From: Tethya wilhelma
Taxonomy: Eukaryota > Porifera > Demospongiae > Tethyida > Tethyidae
Assembly (NCBI GenBank): GCA_964030475.1
Contig: CAXIPT010000012.1
Span: 668,123-732,122 of the forward strand
Length of the DNA: 64,000 nucleotides
Direction of reading: 5' to 3'
A program made the translations under genes and the position numbers. Under the pieces are notes generated by a model. It was given only the letters and a program-made list of their open reading frames with translations. It did not search any database and had not been told where the DNA came from. Positions 42,935 to 53,830 of this stretch are shown one piece after another. Positions within the stretch are counted from its first letter, which is position 1; each line of letters opens with the position of its first letter.

Positions 42935-43820
42935 AACTTGCCTGAGGAGGATATGCAGGGTCTCCAAGTATAACAAGTGGAATCTCTTTGCCACCTATAC
43001 TCTTCTTCCAATTCAGAAACAATGTGCCTTCCTCCCCTTTTCTACTAAGAGTCGAACGACAAAAACTCTGGCATCATGGACTCGTCCAGGCCAGCCAACG
43101 TAGACATCTGTGAAGTGGCTAAGATGGTTAAGGTTACGGGATACAGTTTGCTCATGAATATGTTAATGAGCACGCGTAGCTATTTTAGTGCGGAGCAAAC
43201 CGCAACTTGTGCAAAACCGTTGGCATGATTTTTTGGCGTCAGTTTTTTTCCAAAGTATTCCGCGTGTGACCGTATAAAGTGGCTCTTTTTAACGGGATTG
43301 TATGTGGGCAGGGCCAGATCTAAAAAGAAATTTGACAGCACGTTCAGCGACAGAGAAACGGCAGCTTTTGTCTTCGCTTCTGCTGCAGAATCACGACAAG
43401 AAGTAAGTTTGAGCTACCATTTTATTCAAACTATAAGAAAGAGAAGCCAACCGAATAGATCTGGCCCTGCAGACAGTTGGAAATAAGCGTCTAACGCTTC
43501 CATACTCGATCTAGAACGTTGCCTCTTGAAATAAACTGACGCCAAAAAATTTTGGCTACTCTTTCTGTTGGTATCTCTGAGCGTAGTAAGCCTGCTGAGG
43601 TTGTCTTTTCGCTGTTTAGGCCTGAAAGTTAAAAAGAATAACTGTCTAAGCTGTTGTTAAAAATTTGGCAGGGAATTGCCTCAGTGATTCTTGCTCATTA
43701 AATATTCATAACAGAATGTACCCCGTAACCTTAACCATTCCTTGGAGAATGATTAAGTGCCAGCCTTCACAGTTGTTATAATCTGCTGGACACTCTCTTG
43801 GTGAGTGCCCATTCTACTGT
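42935..43820 (-). pseudogene. Harbinger transposase catalytic region, split by a MITE
   Basis: Minus strand. Upstream of the MITE: PRECPADYNNCEGWHLIILQ then GMV (about 43805-43735). Downstream: HLSHFTDVYVGWPGRVHDAR and VFVV (43127-43060), then a broken stretch, then GGKEIPLVILGDPAYPPQA (about 42995-42940). The DVYVGWPG.VHDARVF and GD.AYP motifs contain DDE-region residues of PIF/Harbinger transposases. The reading frame on both sides of the MITE joins in phase across one TTAA. Confidence 0.8.
43128..43734. mobile_element. TTAA-flanked MITE (piggyBac-like ends), copy 2
   Basis: TTAA at 43128-43131 and 43731-43734; inside them ggttacgggatac and gtaccccgtaacc. It shares ggcgtcagttttttt / gacgc.aaaaaatt and the atgaatatg / attcata subterminal words with the 4546-5153 copy. 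It is inserted in the Harbinger transposase frame, so it is younger than that element. Confidence 0.85.
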
Positions 43821-43949
43821 ACAGAAGCCAAATAGGGCCAATACCATCACGTAGTTTCCCATTTCCATTCTGGACATTTCCTTTCTCTTTCTTTTCGTGT
43901 GAGCATGTCTATTATGCATGCAACACTGAATCAGTGATAGTTTGAAGCA

Positions 43950-44163
43950 ATGGTTGCTATAGCATCTTCTCGTTCCCGAGATGAGCATGAGATAATCAAG
44001 AAGTATTTCTACAAAGGGTATAATTATAAGCTCATAATTGAGTTTCTGTCAGCTCAATATGGTGTTACAATACCACTAAAGAGAGTATTGCATCGGTTAA
44101 ATTTGAAGAGAAGGCCTGACGTTGACAGAGCATTGATTAGACAAGTATTTGCAGCTGTAAGGG
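43950..44163 (+). CDS. First exon of an HTH/integrase-like gene
   Basis: The frame reads SRDEHEIIKKYFYKGYNYKL, IIEFLSAQYGVTIPLKRVLH, RLNLKRR, RALIRQVFAAVR and ends at a donor (aagg|gtatgtc). The I..YF..GY...I..FL...(Y)G..I..(..)L.R.L....L.RR pattern is the N-terminal helix-turn-helix that, in a family I recall from sponges and cnidarians, precedes an integrase core domain. No later exon is found: DNA beyond 44455 is dispersed repeat. Probably a truncated gene copy. Confidence 0.5.
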
Positions 44164-44199
44164 TATGTCAATGTAATAATGTTGTATGTTAGACCGTAG

Positions 44200-45165
44200 G
44201 ATTACCTAAAGATATTTAATAAACTATTGTGGCCAAATTGTTGATAAAAAAGTAATCAGGCATTTGAGACAATTCTCATGGAATCTTTGTTCAAAACCCA
44301 AACATGGCTGTGGATGATCTTTTCCTTACATGTGGATCTGTCAAAAATGACAGTTCACTTGTTATGTCTTTGTAATGATAGAGTGAAATCAATGAGTCTG
44401 GAAGTTTGTTAGGGTATCGTGCCATACAAAAGTGACTCCTCTATTTACTTCACCTCAGTGTTCCTAGGTATTCCCAGTACAGTAGTACTGGGTACACAGG
44501 AATGGCACGGATGGCCCATTATCGCAATACAAATATTCACGCGATTAACTCTGCATAAACTGAGTGCTTAGCACTAAAAGGCTTCTTAAGCTACTTTTTA
44601 GCTCTTTCTCTTTCTAATGAGCCCAAAAACATGGCCTAATACCATCGCTAAAGTAACAAACACAAACATGCCAAACCTCCAATTTTCTCCATCTTCTTCT
44701 TATTCTTCTTCTTCTATCTTGGCTCAACTTTTCTCAGAGACTACTCACTTTCAGAAGCTGATTCTTGAACGAACGAACTTGGTTTCTTCCGGGACAGTCA
44801 CTTTTGCCATTGGTTTTTAGCGCCTTTCATTGAGTAGCTAGATACAAGGCGAACAGCGCCTTCTCCATATGGCCGCCATTAATTTCTACACTCATGCATA
44901 ATTCATTAGCTTCTAGAAAATTCGAATTGACGACCCTTTCCACACACAAAAAAGTGTGCGTTATATGGAATTAAATGCACTGAAGTTGCCTGGAACTATT
45001 TTTGTGATACCTGGTTGCTCTTCTTAAGAGATGAATCAGAACTTTGATTATCATAACATATAGAAAGGCAAGTAAATCATATAATACAGCTCCTGCCTCC
45101 AAACAGCTCAGCAGCCCGCCGCTGGCTCAGTGAGTCTGGCTTGCCAGACTACTAACTCAAGTACA
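44200..45165 (-). repeat. Dispersed repeat, inverted relative of 18340-19137
   Basis: From about 44465 to 45165 the reverse complement follows 18340-19137 closely: the tactgggtacacaggaatgg, cattatcgcaatacaaatat, aacatggcctaataccatcg, tctccatatggccgccatta and gagtctggcttgccagacta words all recur in order. Several hundred bp at high identity. Non-coding. 44200-44460 shows nothing recognisable. Confidence 0.8.
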
Positions 45166-45214
45166 CACACCAACACAAATGTAATTTGTAGAATTATGGA
45201 AAAATGAGAACAAA

Positions 45215-45480
45215 CAAGTAAAAAAAAACATTGGAAATGTAATGAGACACAAGAATGGCTAAATCGTAAAAAGAGCACAAACAAGATGGAATGGCTGTTA
45301 GAGTGTGTAAGGAATTCTTCCTGTGGGCAAAATGAGAGACTCAATAAGGAGATTGTTAAATGCAGCCCATACAGGAAGAATTCTGCACACACTCTAACAG
45401 CCATTCCATCTTGTTTGTGCTCTTTTTACGATTTAGCCATTCCTGTGTCTCATTACATTTCCAATGTTTTTTTTTACTTG
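45215..45480. repeat. Near-perfect 266-bp inverted repeat (hairpin)
   Basis: Left arm 45215-45324 and right arm 45371-45480 are reverse complements over about 110 bp with only about four or five differences (for example aagaatgg against aggaatgg), around a loop of about 46 bp. The arms start caagtaaaaaaaaacattgg. Such arm identity implies a recent fold-back element or a hairpin-forming transcript. Not seen elsewhere in the window. Confidence 0.9.
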
Positions 45481-45641
45481 TAATTGAAGGCTTCCGGTCA
45501 AAAAGGGTAATAAAACTAAAAATTTGATTTTGATTCTAGAGATTCTGCAACGTTTCAAGATTGACTTCCCATAACTACAAGCCGAGTGGACGAAAAATTT
45601 TGAGTTAAAACGAAGCATGTACATCTACCCCGTACCTATAA

Positions 45642-46470
45642 GTGATGGTCACGTGGTGCAATGAAAATATGGCGGCAGCTAGTTGTTCTACACAAAGTTC
45701 TACAGCAGCCGAGAGTACAGACTTTACTCTTTTATATTCCCCTACAGTTGGTAGTGTGGAAGAAGTGGGAGAGGATCAGGCAGAGTCTCATACTACCAGC
45801 CGTGGCAGGAAAAGACCAAGAGTACCTGAAGCTAGCATGTCAAGAAGCCAGGTCTGAGGAAAAATTCACCTCGCATAGATCTTACAACTGCAGCATGTTG
45901 TAAAAAAAAATGTATTGGACAGTTTTCAACTTCACACCTGCAAAATGTTTGTGATGAGTTGGAAGCATTATACATATACATATATACGAACAACATATAT
46001 ACATATACATATATACGAACAACAGAACATTTATCTTAATGGTTTCATCGTCATGTGACTAAAAAGTCTAGTGGACACTCCCGAAAAGAAAATCCAACCC
46101 TATCCTCAAATGGTAAAAAATTAGGACGACCTCCAGCAGATTCAGTTTTCACTATACCATTCGCAATTCCAAAGGAATTGATGTTAAAGTATATCAGAAA
46201 GCGTTTTGTACTATTCATGGGTTTGGTTCCAAGAGATTGCAGGTGCTTGGTCAAAAAATACTTGCATCTGGAGAAACTGCTAAAGCATTGTTTCCTGACC
46301 AACGAGGAAAGCATACAAATCGACAAACAGTCAGTGAAGAAACTCGTACACTAATTAAGGCACACATTGAGTCTTTTCCAGCTAGAAAGAGTCATTACTC
46401 AAGAGCTGACAATTCGCTTACCTGTCTCCTGAACTCTATCCGACGACTTTATCGTGACCTTTTAGAATAG
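45642..46470 (+). pseudogene. Transposon-derived protein with CCKKKC and SHYSR motifs
   Basis: Pieces on the plus strand: MVTWCNENMAAASC ... GRKRPRVPEASMSRS (45645-45855); LTTAACCKKKCIGQFSTSHL then QNVCDELEALY (45870-45975); a short tandem repeat (45970-46022); RPPADSVFTIPFAIPKE (46127-46180); then from about 46180 KAFCTIHGFGSKRLQVLGQK, GETAKALFPDQRGKHTNRQT and HIESFPARKSHYSRADN to a stop at 46468. The order C..KKC, F....G, D.RG.H, HI.SFP...SHYSR is one I know from a widespread transposase-like family in invertebrates, not named with certainty. The frame changes at least twice; 3' catalytic part absent. Confidence 0.55.
45970..46022. repeat. Two-copy tandem repeat, ~29 bp
   Basis: acatatatacgaacaaca is repeated twice with a tatatacatatacatata lead. 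It interrupts the coding sequence of the transposon-derived protein. Confidence 0.8.
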
Positions 46471-47520
46471 GGGGTTTCCAATGAATGCGCGCGGAATGCG
46501 CGCGAAAAATTTTTACGTAGCCACGCCCACTTTTGGTCGCAACAGCCCCGCCCCTTTAGCGCTCGTGCAGCTAAAATTTTGCAAAAAAAGCCTGAATGGA
46601 AGAAAAAAACGGCAAGAAAGAGACAGAAACTATATCTTTCATAAAAGACTAATATTCAGCGTGATTCTGAGTTGCTTTTAGTATTTTTAAGTTGAAAGGA
46701 GGGTTCCATCTTGGCCTTTTCCAATCTGCACAGTTAATTATAATGCGAGATCTCAGGGTTCCGTGGAACCCTTGAACCCCCCCCTGGATCCGCCACTGTT
46801 ACAGTTTCTTTAAAATTATTATGAAGTTTATTAATTAGTACTATTATTTATAAATGTAGAATAATATAATTATTCCACCTGATTGGATGTAGACTTTCCA
46901 TATCTGAAACGTTTATCACCAGCAAGATCATCAGTCTTCTTAGAAAAGGTTAAACATAGTACCCATGTCAGTCCGCAATAGTGTTGGAACACCTATATGC
47001 ACGCATATTCATGTGCAGTGTACAAGCATGAAAACTAAATTATTATAGCCTGTACATAACTATATACCTCCTAATTCTTTGACATATTAGTGATGGATTA
47101 TTGCTTAATGTCCCTACTTGTATTAGTCTTCATGAAAATCTATAACATTATAAAAATTATTCATTCTTGTCATTACTAACACACACACAACACATTAAAT
47201 CTCATACCCATCAATACAACCATGTATTGCAAATCCATATGGTAATGCTTATCATAATTGTATATGCCATACGTAGTTTGGTCCCTAATGATTATAAGTA
47301 TGCATAAAATACAGGCAAATAAGGCCATTAACCTTATTTCTATATTAAGTTTTTCTTCTATGAAGCTTGTGCTGCCGTCGCCTTTCTATATTAACAGGGG
47401 AAACAATTTCGAAGACAGTCATTACTGTGTCTTTGAAATTGTACAGAGATTCAGGGAGTTGGAAAATTGGCTACATTAATATCACACTTTACATAGTACA
47501 ATAATCAAGGCCTCTGGTTN
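46471..47520. other. Non-coding stretch with a hAT-like terminus
   Basis: A GC-rich segment (ggaatgcgcgcggaatgcgc, about 46489) is followed by AT-rich DNA. At 46775-46800 aacccccccctggatccgcc, then actgtt, is in reverse complement a CAGTGGCGGATCCAGG-type hAT end. No second end was found. No gene. An N at 47520 adjoins a duplicated block. Confidence 0.5.
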
Positions 47521-47612
47521 GGCTTTGACCAGTGGAGATCTATTCTGTTGTGTGTAACACTAGTAGCTTGTGGCTTTCCTGGTTGACAAATTCTTTTGTC
47601 AGCACTATAACT
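47521..47612 (-). pseudogene. Duplicated 5' end of the FN3 gene
   Basis: Same sequence as 55055-55149 minus strand: ATGAGT start, then CQPGKP and VTHNRIDLHW. The sequence is cut by the N at 47520, beyond which nothing FN3-like follows. Confidence 0.75.
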
Positions 47613-48154
47613 CATTTTAATTCAGTTCAACCTCGTTAATGCACATGCACTTCAATTTCTTTTGATAAAGGGGTAAAAAGACCCCCTCAAGCTGGCTGCA
47701 CTTATCTTTTTTGGAAACAGTTACTATTATTGACTGCTTTTCTTTTTAAGATAATGTCCAATTTTTCTTACTGCCCCAGTTTTGAAAGATTTATCTAGAA
47801 TAAAAAATAGTAATAGTAAGTTTGCATAAATTAACTAATTAATTATGCAGATAGCATCCTGAGTGCATGCAACTGTGTCATTTCAGTCGTATTTATGTGA
47901 TGTCATTGTGGTTTGTGCTGATTTAAATGCTAAAAGCTTATTTGATATAGAAAACAGCATCTGTTTTAAAAAAAAAATATTTGTGTCAGAAAACTTGTCA
48001 AGGTAGTAGTACACAAAAGTGCCTTATGTATATATAGCAGCAGAAATTCATGACAAAGTTGGAGTGTAGATTTTTGGACTATAGCAATGAATGTTGAGTC
48101 TCTTTCCTTATATTATTTTTTTAAATATTTTATTAGCATGCCATAGAGTTATAG

Positions 48155-48543
48155 TGGGATTCCGCGAAACAGTTAGCCAATCAACAGAGCTGATAGTCTT
48201 TGAAGTCCCAATTAACACCACGTTCAAGCTGAAGCACCACGTCCATTTTGGCCACACCTTTTGTGGGCAAGGGATTGAGTATCCCTATGCTCCACGTATA
48301 AAACGTGAGCAGATTTTTGTGACAGAAGAGCAATTCTAAGTAAGTTTACTCCATAAAACTTGGTGTCGTTAATACACTCCAATAATGACATCCATGAGCT
48401 AAATTGCCAAAAAGTACTTGAAAGTCTTTCTGTGCAAAATTGTTCATTTATACGTGGAACATATGGCAACGCAATCGTTTGCCCACAAGAGGCGTAGTCA
48501 AAGTGTGAAGCGCTAATTGGCTAATAGATTTGTGGAATCCCTC
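48155..48543. mobile_element. 389-bp fold-back MITE with TATAG target duplication
   Basis: Begins tgggattccgcgaaacagtt and ends ttgtggaatccctc. Inner arms also pair (ttttgtgggcaagggattga against tcgtttgcccacaaga, and ccacgtataaa against tttatacgtgg). TATAG is present on both sides (48150-48154, 48544-48548). The duplicated locus at about 55680-55690 has a single TATAG and no insert, giving an empty site that defines the ends. Confidence 0.9.
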
Positions 48544-48548
48544 TATAG

Positions 48549-51500
48549 CCTCGTTCACAGGCTCTCCTCTCTCAGATAATACGGAAAGGAAAGCTAGGGG
48601 GAGCCTGGTCACCAATCTCAAGTGAGAGACGTCATTGGTGAATACAACATATGGTAGAGAGTGTGATCTTTTAAAGCCAAAGGGTTTCGAAAGAATTGTT
48701 CGTATACAGTCTGTGTTATTGAGATAGGAGGGTCAAGTGGGTGAAAAAAGAAAGTAGTCAGATGTACACTGACCGTTTGCATTGATTTACATATCTTTAG
48801 ATTCCAAATTTAACATACTACAATTATAGGTTATAGTTTATAAAATAGCCCTATAGATGGGCTTATATACCTGTCCATAGTTACATATAATGTCTGCCCA
48901 ATAATAATCATTATATAATGTACTGAAATTCCATTGACTATTAGAATATCTCTATGTACTAGCCTCGATCGTTGGCTCCCACCTGGTCACCAATCTCATG
49001 ACATTGTGAGTGATACAAAAGATAAGACAAGTCGTAGACAGATAACTACTTGCATTAGCTGACTTCGTAGTCTATGGGAAAAATCCCCAAAAACTAGGCA
49101 AGGCTATAGTAGCCATCATGACAGCCAAACCACATCTTACTAAGTAACCTACAACATTGAACTATTGCTAAATAATACAAAATACTAATGCTAAATGCTA
49201 ATGCTAATGCTAAAATACTAAATACAACAAGCCACCTAGTTGTACTCTCAATGAAGTAAATCCAAATAGAATTTAATGCATACTAACTTTGCTTGATTTT
49301 ATCCACATAATATTGTTACCACTGGCCTTAAATGGTGGTTGGACATTATAGTAACTATACATATTTGTAAATACACCTTACTCTATCTCTTGTGTGTGAT
49401 GATGATATTCATAAACTGCTTATGATAATTATTTCCCCATACCACTGTGACAGGCATTTATTCTGAAACTACTCAAGGACAGAATGTCATAATTATGAAG
49501 CTGGCTTTGGTCTACAAAAAATTCATGCCTTTAGAAATCCTGCATGTTTTCCAAGCGATATATATTTGTTTCAAGGACTTTTATTTTCTTATAATAATTA
49601 TATACTGTAAATATTAGTGCTCATTGTGCAGGCACTTGTATGCTTGTAATAGTTGCAACGCTCTTGCTAAGATTTAGCCCATATAGCAACATTAACCTTC
49701 TATGCAAGTTCATATGTGGGTTTTATGAATATCTAGTTGAATACGATTGTAGAAAACTAAAACTAAAGTTGACAACTTGAAGAGCTATTTGTTTCTGTAC
49801 CTTATAATCATAAGACCACACACTTTACTAACTCATCAAATGTGTTATGAAAATCATTATAAACAAATGTGTATGCATTACTTACTACAATGAAAAAGCA
49901 CCAAGGTGCTTCACCCTTGGCACACTAATACATTGTCACACATGACAATCTAGCTACCAGTACAATGAACAGTGGGTCAAACAGAGGACTGTGGATGCTC
50001 AAACTGGCAGCCTCCTGAGGTTACATAGAAATTCTTTCATCACAAACAATGAACAATATGTTAACTGCAAAAATATAGTCAAGAGTATATACCAGCACTA
50101 TACTATCTTGGCAAGTTCCATGCATGCCATGACATACTCAGTGACTGACAAAACTGAGTCCATCAGATTAACTCTAGTGGAGAGCTATACAAATGAATTA
50201 GAGCTGATACTTGCCCTGCTGCTTAAAACTTAAGTTTGAACTAGTCAGATTGTTGTCTATAGATAAAGTTATATGAAACGAGCATCCATACATTAATAAA
50301 CAACTTTATTGCATGCATATAAACATACCTATCACAAGACAAATTATTAGTGTCTTTTCTGCTTCTCCACTTCACAGATAATAGTCAAAATGATTTTCAA
50401 TGCACATAATTATGCATAGTCACATATATTCACAATCCTATTTATAGCAACAGTATAGCTGACATCACTTCTATTTTAGGAATTTTGTTACAATGGTAAT
50501 GATCTTTACTTTATAGCTATGGACAAAAGAAGCATCAAACTTCCATGTATTTATACAATCTAATAGTAGTTGGCTATAATGTCATATAAAGTGTACAACT
50601 TATGGCTTTAGCACCCTAGTATATGATTTATGCAAATCCAATAATGATACATGTAAGGAAGGAAAATATAATAGTAATAATTATTAGTTAATATTAGCCA
50701 GAAATATTTTAAGAGTTATAGAGACAATAATATATGAAATTTATACCCACAAAAAATGAAGTTACTATGATTGTTAATATCATGAATATGTGCACAAACT
50801 TTTCACTTATCCTGCTTAAATTTTCTCATGGTCTAAGTAGTTGATTTTGTGAATTTCTATAATTTATATATAACAGCTATCAGCAAAAGTATTGTAGTCC
50901 ACAATTATAGTATTTACATTACTTGTGCAGTCTATATAAAGCTATAGTTTATATTTTTAGCTCTTGATTTCTATTAACAGACTGCAAGAATACATAATTA
51001 CTGATGCACACACAATTCCTGGAACTCACTTACACACTAGAGTACTCCATTATAACAATAGAAGTTATCAATGTTATAGTTTAATTATTATACTTATATA
51101 GCCACATGTGCACTATCATAATATTATATAGTAACACGAATAGTGGACAGTAATCAACGATAAATGTCACAATGAGAATCTATATAATGATTGTTACAGC
51201 AACACACACTTACTAGTCTTGTTATTGCATAACACGATAGTATGTCTTCAAGATGGGATATGTTTGTATAACTGCATTGTATACATTCTCAGTCTTAACT
51301 ATGTAGGTGTGTCCCCTTTCTTCATTAAATTCTTCGATCTATCTCCTCCAGGGCTTTCTTGCCTGATGGCCACCCGAGATTATTTGCTCATCTTACAACA
51401 GCTTGGCTAGTTCCATTGATCATCCAAATTAATAACTGCCACAACTGCTGATAGTAGCTAAAGCCTGGCTGGTTGAGTGAAATGAGAGAGAGAATCAGTG

Positions 51501-51560
51501 TTAGTAGCTAGATATACATGCACTTTTGACCTTCAATCAGAGTATTACACACTTTGAGTA
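48549..51560. other. Non-coding part of SD5, left copy
   Basis: AT-rich with scattered MITE-like words (the agcctcg...caggctc end family at 48549 and 48960, shared with 55686 and 62651). Short frames such as 49991-50233 are conserved only as DNA with the right copy and have no domain. Nothing coding recognised. Confidence 0.5.
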
Positions 51561-51729
51561 AATGACAATTGTTAAGGTCAAATAATAATATGTATTCAAG
51601 TCGTTACTTTACCTGTGGGCTGCATGCTCTTTTTCCATACTTAGCAATATTGTGTTTGTTACCCCACAGGAAGAATTTTTGGGTATTACATCAGCTGACA
51701 AATGAAAAGAATAATAATTTAGTTGGAAA

Positions 51730-52330
51730 GCCAATTAGGGGTGCGGCGAATGTGCGGGCATAATTTCGGGAATAATAGTACCTTTGAGCATAATGAGGAA
51801 TAATTGTTTTTGGAAGGAATAAACGAGAGAAAATGTAGCTAAATTATGAAAAATCACTCTTGCCTTGGCCTCAGACCTCATGGACAGTCACAGACGGCTT
51901 CGAGTTTTAGTTCAGGTACAGTTAGCGTCGTTTGTAGAGTACCGTGTCAGTACAGACAGAGCGCTCGAGAAAGAGGGTGTGACAAGGGCGTGGCAACTCA
52001 ACTGTACGGGTCAAAGGTCATCTCAGACAAGGATGGCAGTGATCTGAGAGACTCTACCTGATGAATCAAGCGGTAAATCTGGCGATGAAGCCTTTGAAGC
52101 ACAAAAAGAGGACAGTTGTGTCTCTACTGGATCAGAAATGATAATATTTACTTCAATTTGAAGTTGTGTGAGTCTCAAAAATCAGGAATAATAATAGAAA
52201 TTAAAAGAATAATAGAAAAATTTTCAGGAATAATGTGCTTATTTCAAGGCATTGCTAAATGGAATAATGCTCAAATTTTGAGCACATTAGCCTCAGGCCT
52301 AAAGCCAATAGCCCCTGTTCATTTCTACAC
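51730..52330. other. Insertion private to left copy of SD5
   Basis: Not present at the matching place near 60672-60830. Contains repeated ggaataat words (aataatagaaa and similar) and two GC-richer short frames (51846-52061) without homology. Probably an unclassified repeat. Confidence 0.4.
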
Positions 52331-52944
52331 TGCAAATTTTCATATTATTTCATGCACCTGTTGATTTTTATTATCCATTATAATTATAGATTACAAGTAT
52401 GAAGTATACTAATGTTTACTCTTAGATAGTACATGCAAGCATAGGCATCTGCATAGTAAAACAGGGCAGTAAAAGCTGGTGCAACCAAATGGTGAAGGGG
52501 GACAAAAAAAGATGTCATCACATGACCACTAAAGCTTACAGTACATCAAGGTGGTATGGTTGAGTTGCCAGAGTGCTTGATGGAATTTAGATTGCAATTA
52601 TTGATAGTTTTGGAGTAGATTAAGATGTATTAATGGGTAGCCAGAGGTTGGTGTGGCTACATTAAAATAATAGTCCTTGAAGGCTGTGTAGTTGGTGTGG
52701 GGGATGGTGTGGGGAATAAACCAGGGTTATTGGGCTCCATGTGATGATCAATGAAGGTATCGGTGTGCTGTAAACTATGAAACACTGGTCATGGAGTGGC
52801 ACAGTGGCTCTGAGGTGGTCTAGGCTGGCTGGGAGGGAAACCTGGTTTCATCAGTGGAGGAGGGACCAACACTTGTACGGTCATGGTCGGGCCGTTATAT
52901 TCTCTTCATGGCGTGAAGTGGGCAAACTGGCAAATTTACTGATT

Positions 52945-53060
52945 ACAAGTAGTAAAAATTTTGAAAAATAAGTAGTGTAGGAATGGGCAGTGCGGTAAAA
53001 AGTATTGGAACAAGGTAGGGTCTCAGTTTCGGCACATGACTACTTCATTTTTATTTTTAA
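52945..53060 (+). mobile_element. Half copy of ACAAGT-family MITE
   Basis: acaagtagtaaaaattttga, then taggaatgggcagtgcggta, then ggcacatgactacttcattt follows the left arm of the 34336 element. The right arm is missing; unrelated DNA follows. Confidence 0.75.
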
Positions 53061-53392
53061 CCCTCATATGGATTTTTCAGTGTCATGTTGCAATAATCTG
53101 TACACTATAATAGTACCATAGCTTATCATAATTATTGCNGTTCATACTAGAGCTAGTCAGTGTCACTATCTCAAACGTCTAGTATACACCAATGATTGTT
53201 CTTGCAAGGTATATACAGCTAGAGCACGATCGAGCTCTTGCTCGCTATATGTACGTATTGCAAGTGGATGGGGGCCGGCCATATAGCTAAACTGCATAGC
53301 TCAGGAACTACAATATACAAGCTTTTTTTAGATAAATACCAGTCACTTTATGCCTACTCAACAATTTGCTGTTCTTCAGATTAAGAGTGAAT

Positions 53393-53436
<44 letters not shown>

Positions 53437-53598
53437 ACTGGCACACACACAGAAACCCTGGCACTATATAACCCTTTCAAAATGTAAAAAAGTTGTGCAT
53501 GTATTGGCCCACTATAGCTGCTCCCTCCCCTCTAGGCCTTTTTATATGCATACACTGACCTGCATAAACAGTGTTCATGCATGAGTAAGCATGCAATA
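53061..53598. other. Non-coding stretch with CA microsatellite
   Basis: An N at 53139, then a CA tract at about 53395-53455. Two reading frames through it are repeat artefacts. No gene. Confidence 0.6.
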
Positions 53599-53830
53599 TC
53601 ATACGTACGGTAGTACGTATAGTAGGAATGGGCCGACTGTCCCATAGACACAATACAAAATATTTATCGCCATAAAAATCTAACAACACAAAGTAGAGGC
53701 TTCAAACTTGCTCAGAGGCTCTCCTTTACAGAAAACCAACTGCATGGAAGGCTTAAACTTTGCCGAAACTTTTCTGAGCACTCGTAGAGAGAGCGCTTGC
53801 GAGAAGCCACACTAGTGCAATTTTGTTCTC
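53599..53830 (+). repeat. Dispersed repeat R1, copy truncating the FN3 gene
   Basis: Starts atacgtacggtagtacgtat, agtaggaatgggccgactgt, cacaatacaaaatatttat and ends near gtgcaattttgttctcc. The FN3 reading frame stops at 53831, exactly where the repeat ends. The 40120 copy likewise abuts a broken reading frame. Confidence 0.7.

Larger units (their letters stand above)
41150..43930. mobile_element. PIF/Harbinger DNA transposon, decayed
   Basis: Two converging genes as usual for the superfamily: a Myb/SANT-like DNA-binding protein on the plus strand (41364-41997) and a DDE transposase on the minus strand (fragments from about 43820 to 42065). Both have stops or gaps. A TTAA MITE (43128-43734) and a probable AT-rich insertion (about 42330-42900) split the transposase. 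The left edge (ccctgtttacttgc at about 41157) resembles Harbinger ends, but no matching right terminus was found. Confidence 0.75.
47521..52960. repeat. Segmental duplication SD5, left copy
   Basis: Collinear with 55055-61450. The first about 630 bp (47521-48149 against 55055-55683) show no difference that I could see and include the first about 30 codons of the FN3 gene in reverse. Beyond that the copies diverge (for example 50280-50700 against 59130-59530, 51200-51460 against 60140-60370, 52740-52960 against 61260-61450), with insertions private to each. No intact gene in this copy. Starts next to an N, so the left junction may be an assembly join. Confidence 0.8.
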
